Positions 51,716 to 61,399 are shown, counted from the stretch's first letter. The stretch: 64,000 nucleotides of DNA from Paenibacillus sp. 1781tsa1 (GCF_024159265.1 NZ_JAMYWY010000001.1:5146001-5210000), one strand, 5' to 3'. Translations and numbers: made by a program. The notes: generated from the letters alone by a model not told the origin.

Positions 51716-53560
51716 CTAATTAACTTTGACTAACCTCCATTGCTGATTGGCTCCGCCATTGTCGGCCCACTGAATGGTGGAGGCGCCCGCGGTCAGAGAA
51801 CCTTGATTGATGTCAACCGTCAGACCACTGTTCCGATTCGCAAGTACCACATATCCTCCCACATCAATTGGCAGCCATTGCTGATTGTTGCCCCCGTTAT
51901 CCTGCCACTGAATCAGAGCGGCTCCGCCTTGTGTAGAACCCGAATTCACGTCTAATAAAAGGCCACTGCCTACATTGCGGATGTTGTAATATCCGTTGCC
52001 TGTAGACTCCAGCTTCCACTGCTGGTTGGCTGCTCCATTATCATTCCATTGAATGATTGTTGCCCCGCCCGTAGAAGAAGCACCGTTAACATCAAGTGCA
52101 AGTCCACTGTTACGGTTGATTAATTTGTAGATGGCCCCGGCTTCATACCCCGTGCTACCATTGTAAGTTGCACCGGAAATGACGTAGGTTGTGACCGAGT
52201 TGGCCTTGGCTGTAGCGGTAAAGGTTTTATTTTGCACGGAAATATTGGTCAGTTGCTGCAACTTCTCCGTTGAAGAGGTCCGATGTACTTGAGCAGATGT
52301 GCCTGTGTTCGTAAAACGACTGAGATCATAGGTTACCGTTGTATCCGTCGATTCCGAATTGGTTGTAACCAGTACCACTTTGCCAGAAGCTGCATCATAG
52401 GCTGCAAGGGTATTGGCATCACTCATGCCGATAATCTTGTATCCAGGACGTATAAATTTGCTGTAATTGCCCATGACATAATATTTTTGGTTCACGGTGT
52501 AACTGGACGTCTGCGTATTGTTCAACACGTTCTTGAAAAATCCCCATCCGTCGGCACTATCCACGGCTTGCCAATACACCCATCCACTTGCGCCCATATT
52601 GCGAATATCCTTGAGAATGGTACGTGACATCGTAAGTCCACTTGCATCCCCATCGCCATATTCCGAGGTCCACAGATGTTTGCCCGCAGACGTCGCTGTG
52701 TTGCGTAAAGCAGTACGATTGCTTCCGCCATACGTATGGGTGTTGATCTGAGTGATCGCTGATTTAACCGCATTGCTGTAGCTGTTAAACGACACATTGG
52801 TATCATCAATACTGTATTCTTCCGGTGCGCTCAGCTTCGTGGACAGGCCCTTCGTATTCAACGAAGCTTGTACCTGACTCAGAATGGTGTTCTGATCCGC
52901 CCGGTCGAAGTGCATACCCTCCTGATCATTCCCCTGTTTCCACCACGTCGAGATCGGTTCATTGAGCGGAGTTACACTATCAAATGTGATCCCCCAGTTA
53001 TCCCGAAAATGCTTCACAACCTCGGTTAAATAATCGGCAAAATCATCGTAGTAATCAGGCTTGAGGTTATTACCTCCATTGGCCGAACCGGATACATTGC
53101 CACTGATCGTCATCCAGTAAGGTGCGGAATTCGCAAAAGCTTCGATGATATTCACGCCTTGAGCTTTGGCAGCCTGCAGCATATATCGTTGGTTTGCATC
53201 TGCATTCCAATCATACACGCCTGGAGAAGGCTGGTAACCAGGAACGGCTTTGCGATATTCAAGGACATTGGATGATGGATTATCCCCGCCTCCAATGTTG
53301 TACCGCAGGATGTTCAGCCCCAGTCCGGTATTTGCATTGAACATTTTCTCCACATACTCATCCCGATTGGAATATTCTCCAACCACTTTGCCCCACCACG
53401 CGAGGGATGTTCCCCAGCCTTCCATCGTCTGATATTGCTTGGATGGATCGGCAACTGCCGTGTATGCTCCTGCAGCAGATACCTCTGTGCCCAGACCCAA
53501 ACCGCCTGTTAGCAGACTTCCTGCCAGCAGCAGCGAGCTCATTCGTTTTAACCACTTCAT
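51716..53560 (-). CDS. Secreted GH30 glycosidase with ricin-type lectin domain
   Basis: A 614-residue exported enzyme, probably an endo-beta-1,6-galactanase. Signal peptide SSLLLAGSLLTGGLGLGTEVSA. The GH30 barrel starts with the family hallmark MEGWGTSLAWWGKVV; acid/base Glu201 in TPLNEPIS and nucleophile Glu300 in LWTSEYGDG. The hallmark and the absence of xylan-specific loops resemble GH30_5-type galactanases rather than GH30_8 xylanases. Residues ~480-614 form a three-repeat ricin-B/CBM13-like domain (NRNSGLALDVNGAS, GATIIQWNDNGAANQQW and repeats), expected to bind galactose-containing chains. The start at 53560 follows AAGGAG by eight bases. The 187-bp repeat element fills the gap to the GH43 gene. 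Confidence 0.88.
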   Translation of the reverse strand: MKWLKRMSSLLLAGSLLTGGLGLGTEVSAAGAYTAVADPSKQYQTMEGWGTSLAWWGKVVGEYSNRDEYVEKMFNANTGLGLNILRYNIGGGDNPSSNVLEYRKAVPGYQPSPGVYDWNADANQRYMLQAAKAQGVNIIEAFANSAPYWMTISGNVSGSANGGNNLKPDYYDDFADYLTEVVKHFRDNWGITFDSVTPLNEPISTWWKQGNDQEGMHFDRADQNTILSQVQASLNTKGLSTKLSAPEEYSIDDTNVSFNSYSNAVKSAITQINTHTYGGSNRTALRNTATSAGKHLWTSEYGDGDASGLTMSRTILKDIRNMGASGWVYWQAVDSADGWGFFKNVLNNTQTSSYTVNQKYYVMGNYSKFIRPGYKIIGMSDANTLAAYDAASGKVVLVTTNSESTDTTVTYDLSRFTNTGTSAQVHRTSSTEKLQQLTNISVQNKTFTATAKANSVTTYVISGATYNGSTGYEAGAIYKLINRNSGLALDVNGASSTGGATIIQWNDNGAANQQWKLESTGNGYYNIRNVGSGLLLDVNSGSTQGGAALIQWQDNGGNNQQWLPIDVGGYVVLANRNSGLTVDINQGSLTAGASTIQWADNGGANQQWRLVKVN

Positions 53561-53577
53561 CCGCTTCACTCCTTATG

Positions 53578-53764
53578 ATTTACACTTGCACTCCGATGTC
53601 AGAACAACTTTCCGATCACTGTTATCCCCAGATTTTAAATTATTCTTTAAAAGGGGAAAATCCGGGGATAGCGTATGCTTCCGATGCAGCTTTCTTTCAG
53701 AAAGCTTTTAAGCGCACGCTTCGCTTCTTCAAGTTATTTCTGACCTCTCCGTTATCGTGTAAAT
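53578..53764 (-). repeat. Intercistronic repeat, copy 1 (187 bp)
   Basis: Ends are the inverted repeats ATTTACAC and GTGTAAAT. Inside are GTCAGAA/TTCTGAC arms, an AGCTTTCT/AGAAAGCT hairpin and a large hairpin TATCCCC-GATTTT/AAAATC-GGGGATA. About 85% identical by eye with copy 2 at 58708-58896, in the same orientation. It lies between the GH43 stop and the ribosome site of the GH30 gene. Confidence 0.9.
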
Positions 53765-53794
53765 GTATAGTTTAACTTAGAAAAAAAACACCCA

Positions 53795-55123
53795 TTATGG
53801 TGCAACCTCTAGGAAGGTCGCGTCTGACTTATCAAGTGCGGTAACTACAGCTTCCAATTTCAGCACATTGTTGTAATGTCTCAGATACAGGTTTGGGTTA
53901 CTAAACGAGGCATACGATGTCCAACTGGTGTTAGCAAGTCCATTGACACGTCTGAACGTGGCGTCATTTCGGAACGTAGCGCTGCCGTCATTTTTCACAA
54001 GTGTAATGTTGCCATTATTATTGCGCAGGAAATAACCCGGATAATTCATGGACTCAAACGAAATGCCTGTTGCATTCGACAGCCCGGGAACGATACGGAA
54101 TTGTGCATCCTCCGCCGGACTAACACTGGCATCGATCCGTGCCTGATAGTTGTAGTGACGAATGAAGCTGCCCGGCACATTGAATGACTCCAGCTTGCGG
54201 ATATCACCCGGCTGTCCGGACTCTTTCAATACGGTCATATGCCGGACCAGTCCGGTAAGACCCGCAATCTCTTGTTTGGCACCCCAGGTCTGGAAGTTGT
54301 CAGCAGAGTCGCTGTAATAATATTTTTGTGTCGCATAGCCGTCAAAGTAGATTCGCCATGAACCATTATCCAGCTGAACAAGCGCCGGACCTTCTACCCA
54401 GGATCCCCAACCTGCCCAATCTCCTGTACCTTTGAAGGTATAAGGACCCTTTAGCGAAGTGGCTGTCGCATATTCGATGTATTTGGTGGTTTCGTTCTTG
54501 GTAAACGCATGATAGGTTGAGCCTGTCTTCACAATAAAAGTGTCGATATAATTGGGAGCAATGCCTGCCAGTTCAGTAGGTGCAGACCATGAAGCCAGAT
54601 TGCTACCTGAAGCGGTAATGACATAAGGTTTGAAATTCTCATAGTTGCCTGGTGAGAGGGACACGATAATGTTCAGACTGCCGTTGCTGTCTTTGAACCA
54701 TTCCGGTGCCCAGGTGTGTGCGATTGTGGTAGGTGTGGATAATGTAATGTTACGGACAAATGTCCAGTTTACCTTATCCGGACTTGAGGCGATGCCGATG
54801 GTGTTACCCGACCAGTTCGTGGTGTAGACGACGTAATATAAACCATCTGTGTGCTTCATGATGCTGGGATCGCGGATCAGATCGGCCGGAGGTGTATAGG
54901 CTGGCCCTTTTAGCAAACCATAGTGTGTCGCATTATACGATTCATAGATGTACATATTGGACTCACTTGTGTTCGTGAAGGCGGATATCGTATAGACACT
55001 TGTCGCTGCTCTGGCTGTATTGGGGAATACCATGGTTAATAGAAGCAATGTTCCGAGCAGCAGGATCATTCCGGCCTTGAAACCGCTGAGTCCTCTTGCG
55101 CTGTCTTTCCTCTTCGTTAACAT
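53795..55123 (-). CDS. Secreted GH43 alpha-L-arabinofuranosidase with CBM42 (AbfB) domain
   Basis: A 442-residue exported enzyme removing arabinofuranose. Signal segment MILLLGTLLLLTMVFPNTARA. The five-bladed GH43 propeller shows the general base Asp85 in LIRDPSIMKHTDG, the pKa-tuning Asp194 in NYIDTFIVK and the acid Glu244 in SWVEGPALVQ. The C-terminal ~140 residues are an AbfB/CBM42 domain (GSFIRHYNYQARIDA, DAQFRIVPGL, PNLYLRHYNNVLKLE), which binds arabinose side chains. This architecture resembles GH43_26-CBM42 arabinofuranosidases. AAGGAG lies before the ATG. A perfect cre box lies 185 bases upstream. Confidence 0.9.
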   Translation of the reverse strand: MLTKRKDSARGLSGFKAGMILLLGTLLLLTMVFPNTARAATSVYTISAFTNTSESNMYIYESYNATHYGLLKGPAYTPPADLIRDPSIMKHTDGLYYVVYTTNWSGNTIGIASSPDKVNWTFVRNITLSTPTTIAHTWAPEWFKDSNGSLNIIVSLSPGNYENFKPYVITASGSNLASWSAPTELAGIAPNYIDTFIVKTGSTYHAFTKNETTKYIEYATATSLKGPYTFKGTGDWAGWGSWVEGPALVQLDNGSWRIYFDGYATQKYYYSDSADNFQTWGAKQEIAGLTGLVRHMTVLKESGQPGDIRKLESFNVPGSFIRHYNYQARIDASVSPAEDAQFRIVPGLSNATGISFESMNYPGYFLRNNNGNITLVKNDGSATFRNDATFRRVNGLANTSWTSYASFSNPNLYLRHYNNVLKLEAVVTALDKSDATFLEVAP

Positions 55124-55623
55124 CAGGTCATCTCCTTATCCAGGGTTGAAAGGAATAATGAATTAGACTTAACATACCTTACAGCCGATTTAAACGTTAT
55201 CTTGGAGTCATCCCTCTATAAGCACACCTTACGACTACCTGATCAAATTCCAATTACATGAAGCATCACTCCCTTCACAGATCATGGATGAACAATCAAC
55301 TTTTATGTAAACGGTTACAAAAAACATTGCTACAAATGTTCCCTATGCTTATTGTAAAAACCTGATGACCATAGTTTCCCCATTCCCTTAGCCTAGCTCA
55401 CTCAAAGGACTGAATCAGATGACTCACAAACCCAGGTCAATTTGGCTAAGAAAATGAGGTGTTATGGCTTGCGATAAAAGGTAAACTTATGCGGTATGTG
55501 ATGCTGATTTCTAGTCCTAATCTATTTCTTCAAAAAAATGCTCCAACTTGAACTCTCCCGGTTCAATTATCGTTCCGAACCATAGTTGGATATTGGTAAG
55601 ACAGCTACCGACTCATACATGAA
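55124..55623. other. 500-base gap between GH35 and GH43 genes
   Basis: No ORF or RNA gene was recognised. It contains the cre box at 55306-55319 and weak dyads TTGAAC/GTTCAA near 55546, close after the GH35 stop. It most likely holds the GH43 promoter and the end of the upstream transcript. Confidence 0.55.
55306..55319. promoter_or_regulatory. cre box (CcpA site) upstream of GH43 gene
   Basis: TGTAAACGGTTACA matches TGWAANCGNTNWCA at all positions and is nearly a perfect palindrome. Confidence 0.88.
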
Positions 55624-58600
55624 CTACTCCACCACAACCCACGGATAACGGGATGGCGCATCTAAAAGGAAACGTACGCGTTCTGGCGTTCTGCCTTCTT
55701 CATCGAACAAAAGTAATTCATTATCATCCTGTAGCCACGATACCGGAATCTTATAATCCTCTTGTGGACCAATTTGCCAGTAACGACCCAGATGATGTCC
55801 ATTCAGGTGAATGGTTCCTTTGCTCATACCGGTCAGGCGAAGCATCAAGTTCAACTTATGATGCTCGGATACTACAGGCTTGGTAAAATGCCAGCGGTAC
55901 CAGACAGGCTGACCGTGCGAGCCTTGTGCTTGAAGAGCATTAGATGTGGGTTTAGACTTCTCGCTCACCGCAGCACGTGAGCCTCCACCGTCTGAGGTAT
56001 CGGTCACTGGGTTGGCATTCCAATTGCCACTTTTGGCGACACCAGGCTGTGCCGTACGCTGGATTGACCCCTGTACGCTACGTTGAGCCAGTTCTTGCCC
56101 TGTCTCGGTACTCTCCCAATGTTCCGGGAGTAAAGCATCCGTTCCTGCCATACGCCAATCCTTCAGTTCTCCCTGACTCGGATATGTAATCAGTTCCAGT
56201 CGATTCAGTGAGGATTGGCTATACGGCATTTCCAGTGTATTCGTCTCTCCAGGCTTGATATACAAGGAAATGTCTAGCGTCTGGAAAGCAAACCAATCTT
56301 GATATCCTTCCATCGGAACTTCGATGCCATTGATACGGAGGCCTTTACTCAAGGCACCTACCAGAATCGCCCGATCCATACGATCCAGCGTAAAGCTTCT
56401 GCTCAGAAGTGGCGATCCTTGGAGAGAGTTCACCTCATCGAGATGCACAAGTCCACTCTCCGTAAGCCAATCCCGACGAATATCCTGAACTTGGCCATCC
56501 AGATACACAGCACCAGCCAGACCTTTGCTCTCACCCAAATACGGAGAGAAGTTCAATCTGCCCATATTCTGCACCAGAATCTGAAGTGTGTTCCTCCCCT
56601 GGACTACTTGTAACTGAACTCCTGCGGCACCTACCTGACGAACCAGTACCTGTTGTACTCCATTGACAACAATCCTGGCGGTATCCTGAATATCTGGCAA
56701 AATGAGACTGGTCATCCCTTCGGTTGCACTCTCGAAATCACATTCGTACAATAGATAACCAAAATCTTGTCCATACCGAGAAAAGTCTTCCGGTTGTCCA
56801 CTCGCCGAGCGTTGCTTCGCAGTTAACGTAATACGAGACAGCTCAGGAGAAGCAGATAACGTCGGCGCACTAGGTGATGTCCATGGACGCTGCTTCTGTA
56901 TACCTGCAATAGACTCCTCGCTGGCAAAGAATTCGTGACCTGTTAACGTCCGTTCTCCATCGGTCCAGTCACCAAGCAGCGTAATCGTGCGATCCGGATC
57001 TGTGATCATGCCCTTGACCTGACCAGATGACATCACGTCCACGTCATCGAAGCCGATCACATAACGTAGTCCCTTCTGATCTGTTGCTTCCAATCGCCAT
57101 GTTCGATTCATCATCTCTTGATCCAGAATGACGAAACGGATCGGTGTGCCGTTTGCATCCAGTTGGATCATTCCCGGCTCCTGGAAATGGAACAGGTCGA
57201 AGCGGTGTACGTTCCTTGCCGAATCATGCTCGACCAGCACTTGCACCGAACTGTCCATGACGTTCAAGTCCACGGCTTCCAGTTCAACTATGGAACGCTG
57301 CCCTGCTGGGGCCACGATGAACAGGGTCAATTCTCCATTGATCATTTCATTGCCCGTAATCATCGTACCCGCAGTCAGGTATACATTTTCAGCAATCGCT
57401 ACTCGATCCAGCAAGGGAACAATCTGACCCGGATTCAGCGATACGGGAAGAGTACGCCCTTCTTCAAGCGTAATGTGCATCGTCTCGCGTTCATCCTTGT
57501 GACTCTCTAGGAACCACATTTTCTGGTTGTCTGCCTGTCTGCCTCGTACAGATATGCCTTCAGGATGACGTACAACGATCTGTTCTTCTGGAATTTCCTC
57601 TGTTTCCATCAGAAAGGCCCCGAAAGCATGGACGAAGTAAGACAGATTCTTGGTTACCGCATATTTCGGTGTAACCCGACCATATTCGTTTAGTGGTGCA
57701 TCATAGTCATAAGACGTAATCATGAAGATGTCACTGCTACCCATCGTTCTGCCACCATAACCACCAAAATTGGTGCCGCCGTAGAACATGTAATGGCTGA
57801 TTCCGGTATACCCGGCACGCAGAATCTCCATGATGCGTCTCTCCAGCAAAGGCGCCGTCTTCTGAATAGCCGAAGGTCCTCCCCAATTCTCGAACCATCC
57901 GGTCCAGAATTCCGTGACCATCTTCGGGGTGTCTGGCTGTTTGGCTCGAAGTTTCTCATAATGCCCGTCAGCACCTGACCAGAAATTAGCCCCTTCGATC
58001 GTGCCTTCCGCCCCGCCAACGCATGTGATCAGCGTAGCGTCAATGCCACGTTGCAACAATCCATCCCTCAGCGTATTCATATGTTCACTTGCCGCGGCGT
58101 CATCCATCAGGTACTCATACTCATTCTCCACCTGAACGAGAATGACCGTGCCCCCGGCAGATAACTGACGCTCCCGAATGATCGGCACAATCCGGTCAAA
58201 GTACAGGTTCACATAGTGCAGATACGTCTCATTATTCTCCCGGAACTTCACGCCGTCCTTCGTACCAAGCCAGTATGGAAAACCGCCAAAATCCCATTCT
58301 GCACAGATAAACGGACCCGGACGTGCGATGACCCACATGCCCAGTTCTGCGCACAGATCAAGAAACGCGCCACAATCGTTGTCCCCTTCGAAGGACCACT
58401 GTCCTTCTTCCGGTTCATGCACATTCCACGCAAAGTAGGTGTCGATGCAGTTCATGCCTGCCAGCTTCGCCTTCAGCAGAACCTCACGCCATTCCTCCTT
58501 CGGCATACGGAAATAATGGATCGTGGCACTGTTCAGAAATACACGCTCTCCGTTCAGGAAAAAACTGCGTGCATCGTACGTTAATTCGGATTGAACACCA

Positions 58601-58662
58601 TTCTCAGCCCTGGCGATGTTCTTCTCCTGTTCCTGCAGCAAAAGGGATGCTTTCTCTGTCAA
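55624..58662 (-). CDS. Beta-galactosidase, GH35, cytoplasmic
   Basis: A 1012-residue GH35 enzyme without a signal peptide, so it should act on imported galacto-oligosaccharides. N-terminal domain: NSATIHYFRMPKEEWREVLL, RPGPFICAEWDFGGFPYWLG; acid/base Glu181 in VQVENEYEYL; nucleophile Glu250 in MVTEFWTGWFENWGG. The rest comprises beta-sandwich domains, with a C-terminal jelly roll (GTIHLNGHHLGRYWQIGPQ). The start is TTG at 58662, six bases after AAGGAGGGG; the frame extends into the repeat element upstream but without a start signal. The gene follows the membrane-anchored GH30 gene with the second repeat copy between. Confidence 0.92.
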   Translation of the reverse strand: MTEKASLLLQEQEKNIARAENGVQSELTYDARSFFLNGERVFLNSATIHYFRMPKEEWREVLLKAKLAGMNCIDTYFAWNVHEPEEGQWSFEGDNDCGAFLDLCAELGMWVIARPGPFICAEWDFGGFPYWLGTKDGVKFRENNETYLHYVNLYFDRIVPIIRERQLSAGGTVILVQVENEYEYLMDDAAASEHMNTLRDGLLQRGIDATLITCVGGAEGTIEGANFWSGADGHYEKLRAKQPDTPKMVTEFWTGWFENWGGPSAIQKTAPLLERRIMEILRAGYTGISHYMFYGGTNFGGYGGRTMGSSDIFMITSYDYDAPLNEYGRVTPKYAVTKNLSYFVHAFGAFLMETEEIPEEQIVVRHPEGISVRGRQADNQKMWFLESHKDERETMHITLEEGRTLPVSLNPGQIVPLLDRVAIAENVYLTAGTMITGNEMINGELTLFIVAPAGQRSIVELEAVDLNVMDSSVQVLVEHDSARNVHRFDLFHFQEPGMIQLDANGTPIRFVILDQEMMNRTWRLEATDQKGLRYVIGFDDVDVMSSGQVKGMITDPDRTITLLGDWTDGERTLTGHEFFASEESIAGIQKQRPWTSPSAPTLSASPELSRITLTAKQRSASGQPEDFSRYGQDFGYLLYECDFESATEGMTSLILPDIQDTARIVVNGVQQVLVRQVGAAGVQLQVVQGRNTLQILVQNMGRLNFSPYLGESKGLAGAVYLDGQVQDIRRDWLTESGLVHLDEVNSLQGSPLLSRSFTLDRMDRAILVGALSKGLRINGIEVPMEGYQDWFAFQTLDISLYIKPGETNTLEMPYSQSSLNRLELITYPSQGELKDWRMAGTDALLPEHWESTETGQELAQRSVQGSIQRTAQPGVAKSGNWNANPVTDTSDGGGSRAAVSEKSKPTSNALQAQGSHGQPVWYRWHFTKPVVSEHHKLNLMLRLTGMSKGTIHLNGHHLGRYWQIGPQEDYKIPVSWLQDDNELLLFDEEGRTPERVRFLLDAPSRYPWVVVE

Positions 58663-58707
58663 AGATATCCCCTCCTTCTCTTTATTGATATAAATTGAAC
58701 TAAAATT

Positions 58708-58896
58708 ATTTACACTGGCACTCCGATGACAGAACAACCTTCCGATCGCTGTTATCCCCAGATTTTTTGATTCCCTTTTCTCAAAGGAAAAATCCGGGGA
58801 TAGCGTATGCTTCCGATGTAGCTTTCTTGCAGAAAGCTTGTAGGCGACCGCTTCGCTTTTTCAAGTTATTTCTGTCCTCTTCGTTTCTGTGTAAAT
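58708..58896 (-). repeat. Intercistronic repeat, copy 2 (189 bp)
   Basis: Same element as at 53578-53764. Terminal inverted repeats ATTTACAC/GTGTAAAT are extended here by TTGAACTAA (58695) and ATTAGTTCAA (58898). The inner arm pair is GACAGAA/TTCTGTC where copy 1 has GTCAGAA/TTCTGAC, a paired change. Confidence 0.9.
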
Positions 58897-58935
58897 GATT
58901 AGTTCAAAATGATATTGTTCATATTCATACGGAAA

Positions 58936-58969
58936 CTACGATGACAGAATCCTTCCAATCGCTGCTATC
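58936..58969 (-). repeat. Partial third copy of the repeat end
   Basis: CTACGATGACAGAATCCTTC then CAATCGCTGCTATC resembles the first ~40 bases of the element (plus strand) and runs into the stop codon of the upstream GH30 gene. Confidence 0.6.
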
Positions 58970-60464
58970 AGTTCGCCTGCAACGTTACGCCTTCCAGTAC
59001 AACCGTTGTGATGGAATTGTCTGCCGTAGGCACTTCAAGTCCGTTGGCATACACCGGAATGTCTTCAAGCTGCTCCATATTTCGCTCTGGTGAAGTCTGA
59101 TACACCTGCGCGGTGGATGATTTTCCGTACGTGTACCCTTCCAGTTCAAACGCCGTTGTTCCAGCCGACAATTCATTACGAATCACCAGCACCAGTCGTT
59201 GACGTTCCTCGTCATAGGCAGCCAACGTGCGACCATCATCCGTTGGAATAATCGTTGCGCCAGGACGAATGAACTTCGTAAACTGGGCCATACCGTAATA
59301 CTGTTTGGTCATCTCGTACTGCTCTTCTCCGTTAAAATTGGCGTGAATGAAGCCCCAATTATTATTGGCGCCTTCATCTTCAACGGCCTGCCAGTATACC
59401 CAGGCGGAAGGCTGCATGATTTTCAGATCAAACATGATTCGCTCCGCCAACTCTTGTACCGAGGTCATATCCTCATGACTGTGCGGCTCGCTGCCGCCTG
59501 TTCCGTACTCGGACATCCACAACTTCTTGCCATGGCGTTCTGCCAACGTGCGCAGCTCTTCCATTTTGCTACCATTATAAGAGTGGGTATTGATCTGCTG
59601 AATCACGTCCAGTGTGTCCTGGTCATAGAGATTGAAATTGAACACCGTCTCATCAATGCTGTTATCATCTGCGGCACTAATGACGGTTCCATCCAGTCCT
59701 TTGCTCTTCAACGATGCAGCAACTTTTTTGATAATCTCGGCCTGCTTCTCATTCGTAAAATGACTGCCTTCCTGCATATTGCCTTTCTTCCACCAGTCGG
59801 AGGAAGGTTCATTGAGCGGATTCAGGGTGCGGAAGGTGATCCCCCACTCGTCCCGATAATGCTTCACAACTTCCGTCAGATAATCGGCAAACGCATCATA
59901 CTGGTCGTCACGCAGGTTATTGCCGCCATCCACGGCTCCAGTGACCGATCCACTAATCGTCATCCAGTAGGGTGGTGAATTGGAGAAAGCTTCGGCAATG
60001 TTCACGCCGCGCTCCATCGAGCCCTGTAATACAGCACGCTGGCCTGCATCGGCATTCCAATCCCACTCTCCAGGTTCAGGCTGAAAGCCAGGTACATCCC
60101 CACCGGGACGGAGGGCTTGCATCTCCGGATTTTCCTCACCGCCAATATTGTAACGAACGATGTTCAGACCTAATCCTTTCTCCGGATCAAAGACCAGATC
60201 CATCACTTCACTCACCTTCGCCTGATCCTTCCATAAGCCAAGATCGTTGGCCCACCAGGCAAGTGACGTGCCCCAGCCTTCAAAATGATCATAGGACTGA
60301 TCCAGTTTCAAACGTACCGGTTCCTCTTGGAATACAAGTGTTTTGGATGATTCATTGGCAAAATGATTGATAACAATTCCTCCTCCTGCCAGCAGGGCAA
60401 CGAGGGCCACACCCATCAGGATGTAACTCCGTTTACTCCTGCTGCGTTGTTCTTTATGCGCCAT
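58968..60464 (-). CDS. GH30 glycosidase with N-terminal membrane anchor
   Basis: A 498-residue GH30 enzyme. The N-terminus is basic with one hydrophobic helix (SYILMGVALVALLAGGGIVI) and no clear cleavage or lipobox site, so it is likely membrane anchored with the catalytic domain outside. Hallmark FEGWGTSLAWWANDLG; acid/base Glu219 in NPLNEPSSDW; nucleophile Glu319 in LWMSEYGTGG. It is clearly paralogous to the secreted GH30 at 51716 but has no lectin domain. It may trim short beta-1,6-galacto-oligosaccharides at the surface next to the transporter. It lies directly downstream of the permease genes. Confidence 0.9.
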   Translation of the reverse strand: MAHKEQRSRSKRSYILMGVALVALLAGGGIVINHFANESSKTLVFQEEPVRLKLDQSYDHFEGWGTSLAWWANDLGLWKDQAKVSEVMDLVFDPEKGLGLNIVRYNIGGEENPEMQALRPGGDVPGFQPEPGEWDWNADAGQRAVLQGSMERGVNIAEAFSNSPPYWMTISGSVTGAVDGGNNLRDDQYDAFADYLTEVVKHYRDEWGITFRTLNPLNEPSSDWWKKGNMQEGSHFTNEKQAEIIKKVAASLKSKGLDGTVISAADDNSIDETVFNFNLYDQDTLDVIQQINTHSYNGSKMEELRTLAERHGKKLWMSEYGTGGSEPHSHEDMTSVQELAERIMFDLKIMQPSAWVYWQAVEDEGANNNWGFIHANFNGEEQYEMTKQYYGMAQFTKFIRPGATIIPTDDGRTLAAYDEERQRLVLVIRNELSAGTTAFELEGYTYGKSSTAQVYQTSPERNMEQLEDIPVYANGLEVPTADNSITTVVLEGVTLQAN

Positions 60465-60553
60465 GGGCTAAACAATCCTTTCTCCATGTACGTTAATGAC
60501 TTCATTGGCCTTGAACAACAGGTTCAATACATACACACACTACACACCTTCTG

Positions 60554-61399
60554 TTACTTGATTCCGCTGCTTCCGCCGCTAATGTTCGCTTCATAGACAT
60601 AACGTTGTCCGAACAGATATACCAGTACCATCGGAATGGTGAGGAACAGAGAAGCAATCATCACAAGGTTCCATGGCGGCATCTGTCCGCCCCCTACCGT
60701 AGTCAACAACTGCACCCCGAGTGCAAGCGGCATTTTCTCCGGATCATTGATGTAGATGAGCGGCCCCATGAAGTTCCCCCAGTTATAGGAAAACGAGAAA
60801 ATGGCAATAGCGGCCAGAATCGGATAAGTCAGTGGCATGATAATCTTCCAGTAGATTCCCGGGTGTCCCATACCATCGATCATGGCGGCTTCATCCAGTG
60901 ATTTGGGGATACTCATGACGAACTGCCGAATCAGGAATACGTTGAACGCTCCGGCGAAGAAACTCGGTACGATCAGCGGGTAAAATGTATTAATCCAGTC
61001 CAGATGACGGAAGATGATGAACTGCGGTACCATCGTCACCTCACCCGGAATCATCATCGTACTGAGCAACACGATAAACAGGAAACGACTGCCTTTCGCC
61101 TTGATTCGGGCAAAGCCGTAGGATACGATTGAAGCTGACAATACCGATCCAACAATCGTAAAGATGGTAATGATGACGGAGTTTTTGAGATATGTTCCGA
61201 GATTATTATTCGTGAAAATCGTATAAAAGTTGGACCATTGGAACTCCATTGGAACGAAGGTAAAAGCTGATTTGACGGTTGTTGCGTCACTGGCCAGTGC
61301 AATGGAGATCATGTACAGGAAAGGCGAAGCAAGCAGCACCCCGACCAGAATCAGAAAAATATAGGATATCGTCTTCTCCACAGTCGATGGATTACTCAT
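60554..61399 (-). CDS. Carbohydrate ABC transporter permease, MalG type
   Basis: A 281-residue permease with six helices; coupling loop EAAMIDGMGHPGIYWKIIMP is the EAA motif. N-terminus SNPSTVEKTISYIFLILVGV. The start at 61399 follows GAGGAGGG and overlaps the end of the preceding permease gene by eight bases. It pairs with the MalF-type permease; no ATPase gene is in the locus, so a shared MsmX-like ATPase is presumed. Confidence 0.92.
   Translation of the reverse strand: MSNPSTVEKTISYIFLILVGVLLASPFLYMISIALASDATTVKSAFTFVPMEFQWSNFYTIFTNNNLGTYLKNSVIITIFTIVGSVLSASIVSYGFARIKAKGSRFLFIVLLSTMMIPGEVTMVPQFIIFRHLDWINTFYPLIVPSFFAGAFNVFLIRQFVMSIPKSLDEAAMIDGMGHPGIYWKIIMPLTYPILAAIAIFSFSYNWGNFMGPLIYINDPEKMPLALGVQLLTTVGGGQMPPWNLVMIASLFLTIPMVLVYLFGQRYVYEANISGGSSGIK

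Noticed and set aside
51716..53560. GH30 enzyme as a glucuronoxylanase (GH30_8)
   Set aside because: The WGTSLAWW start and the neighbours (GH35, GH43-CBM42) fit galactan better, and no xylan genes are present; subfamily phylogeny would decide.
53578..53764. Repeat element as an insertion sequence or CRISPR-like repeat
   Set aside because: No transposase frame, only two full copies 5 kb apart and no spacer pattern; a non-autonomous or RNA element fits better.
59199..59978. A 259-codon open frame antisense to the anchored GH30
   Set aside because: Shadow of a well-supported gene, without start signals.
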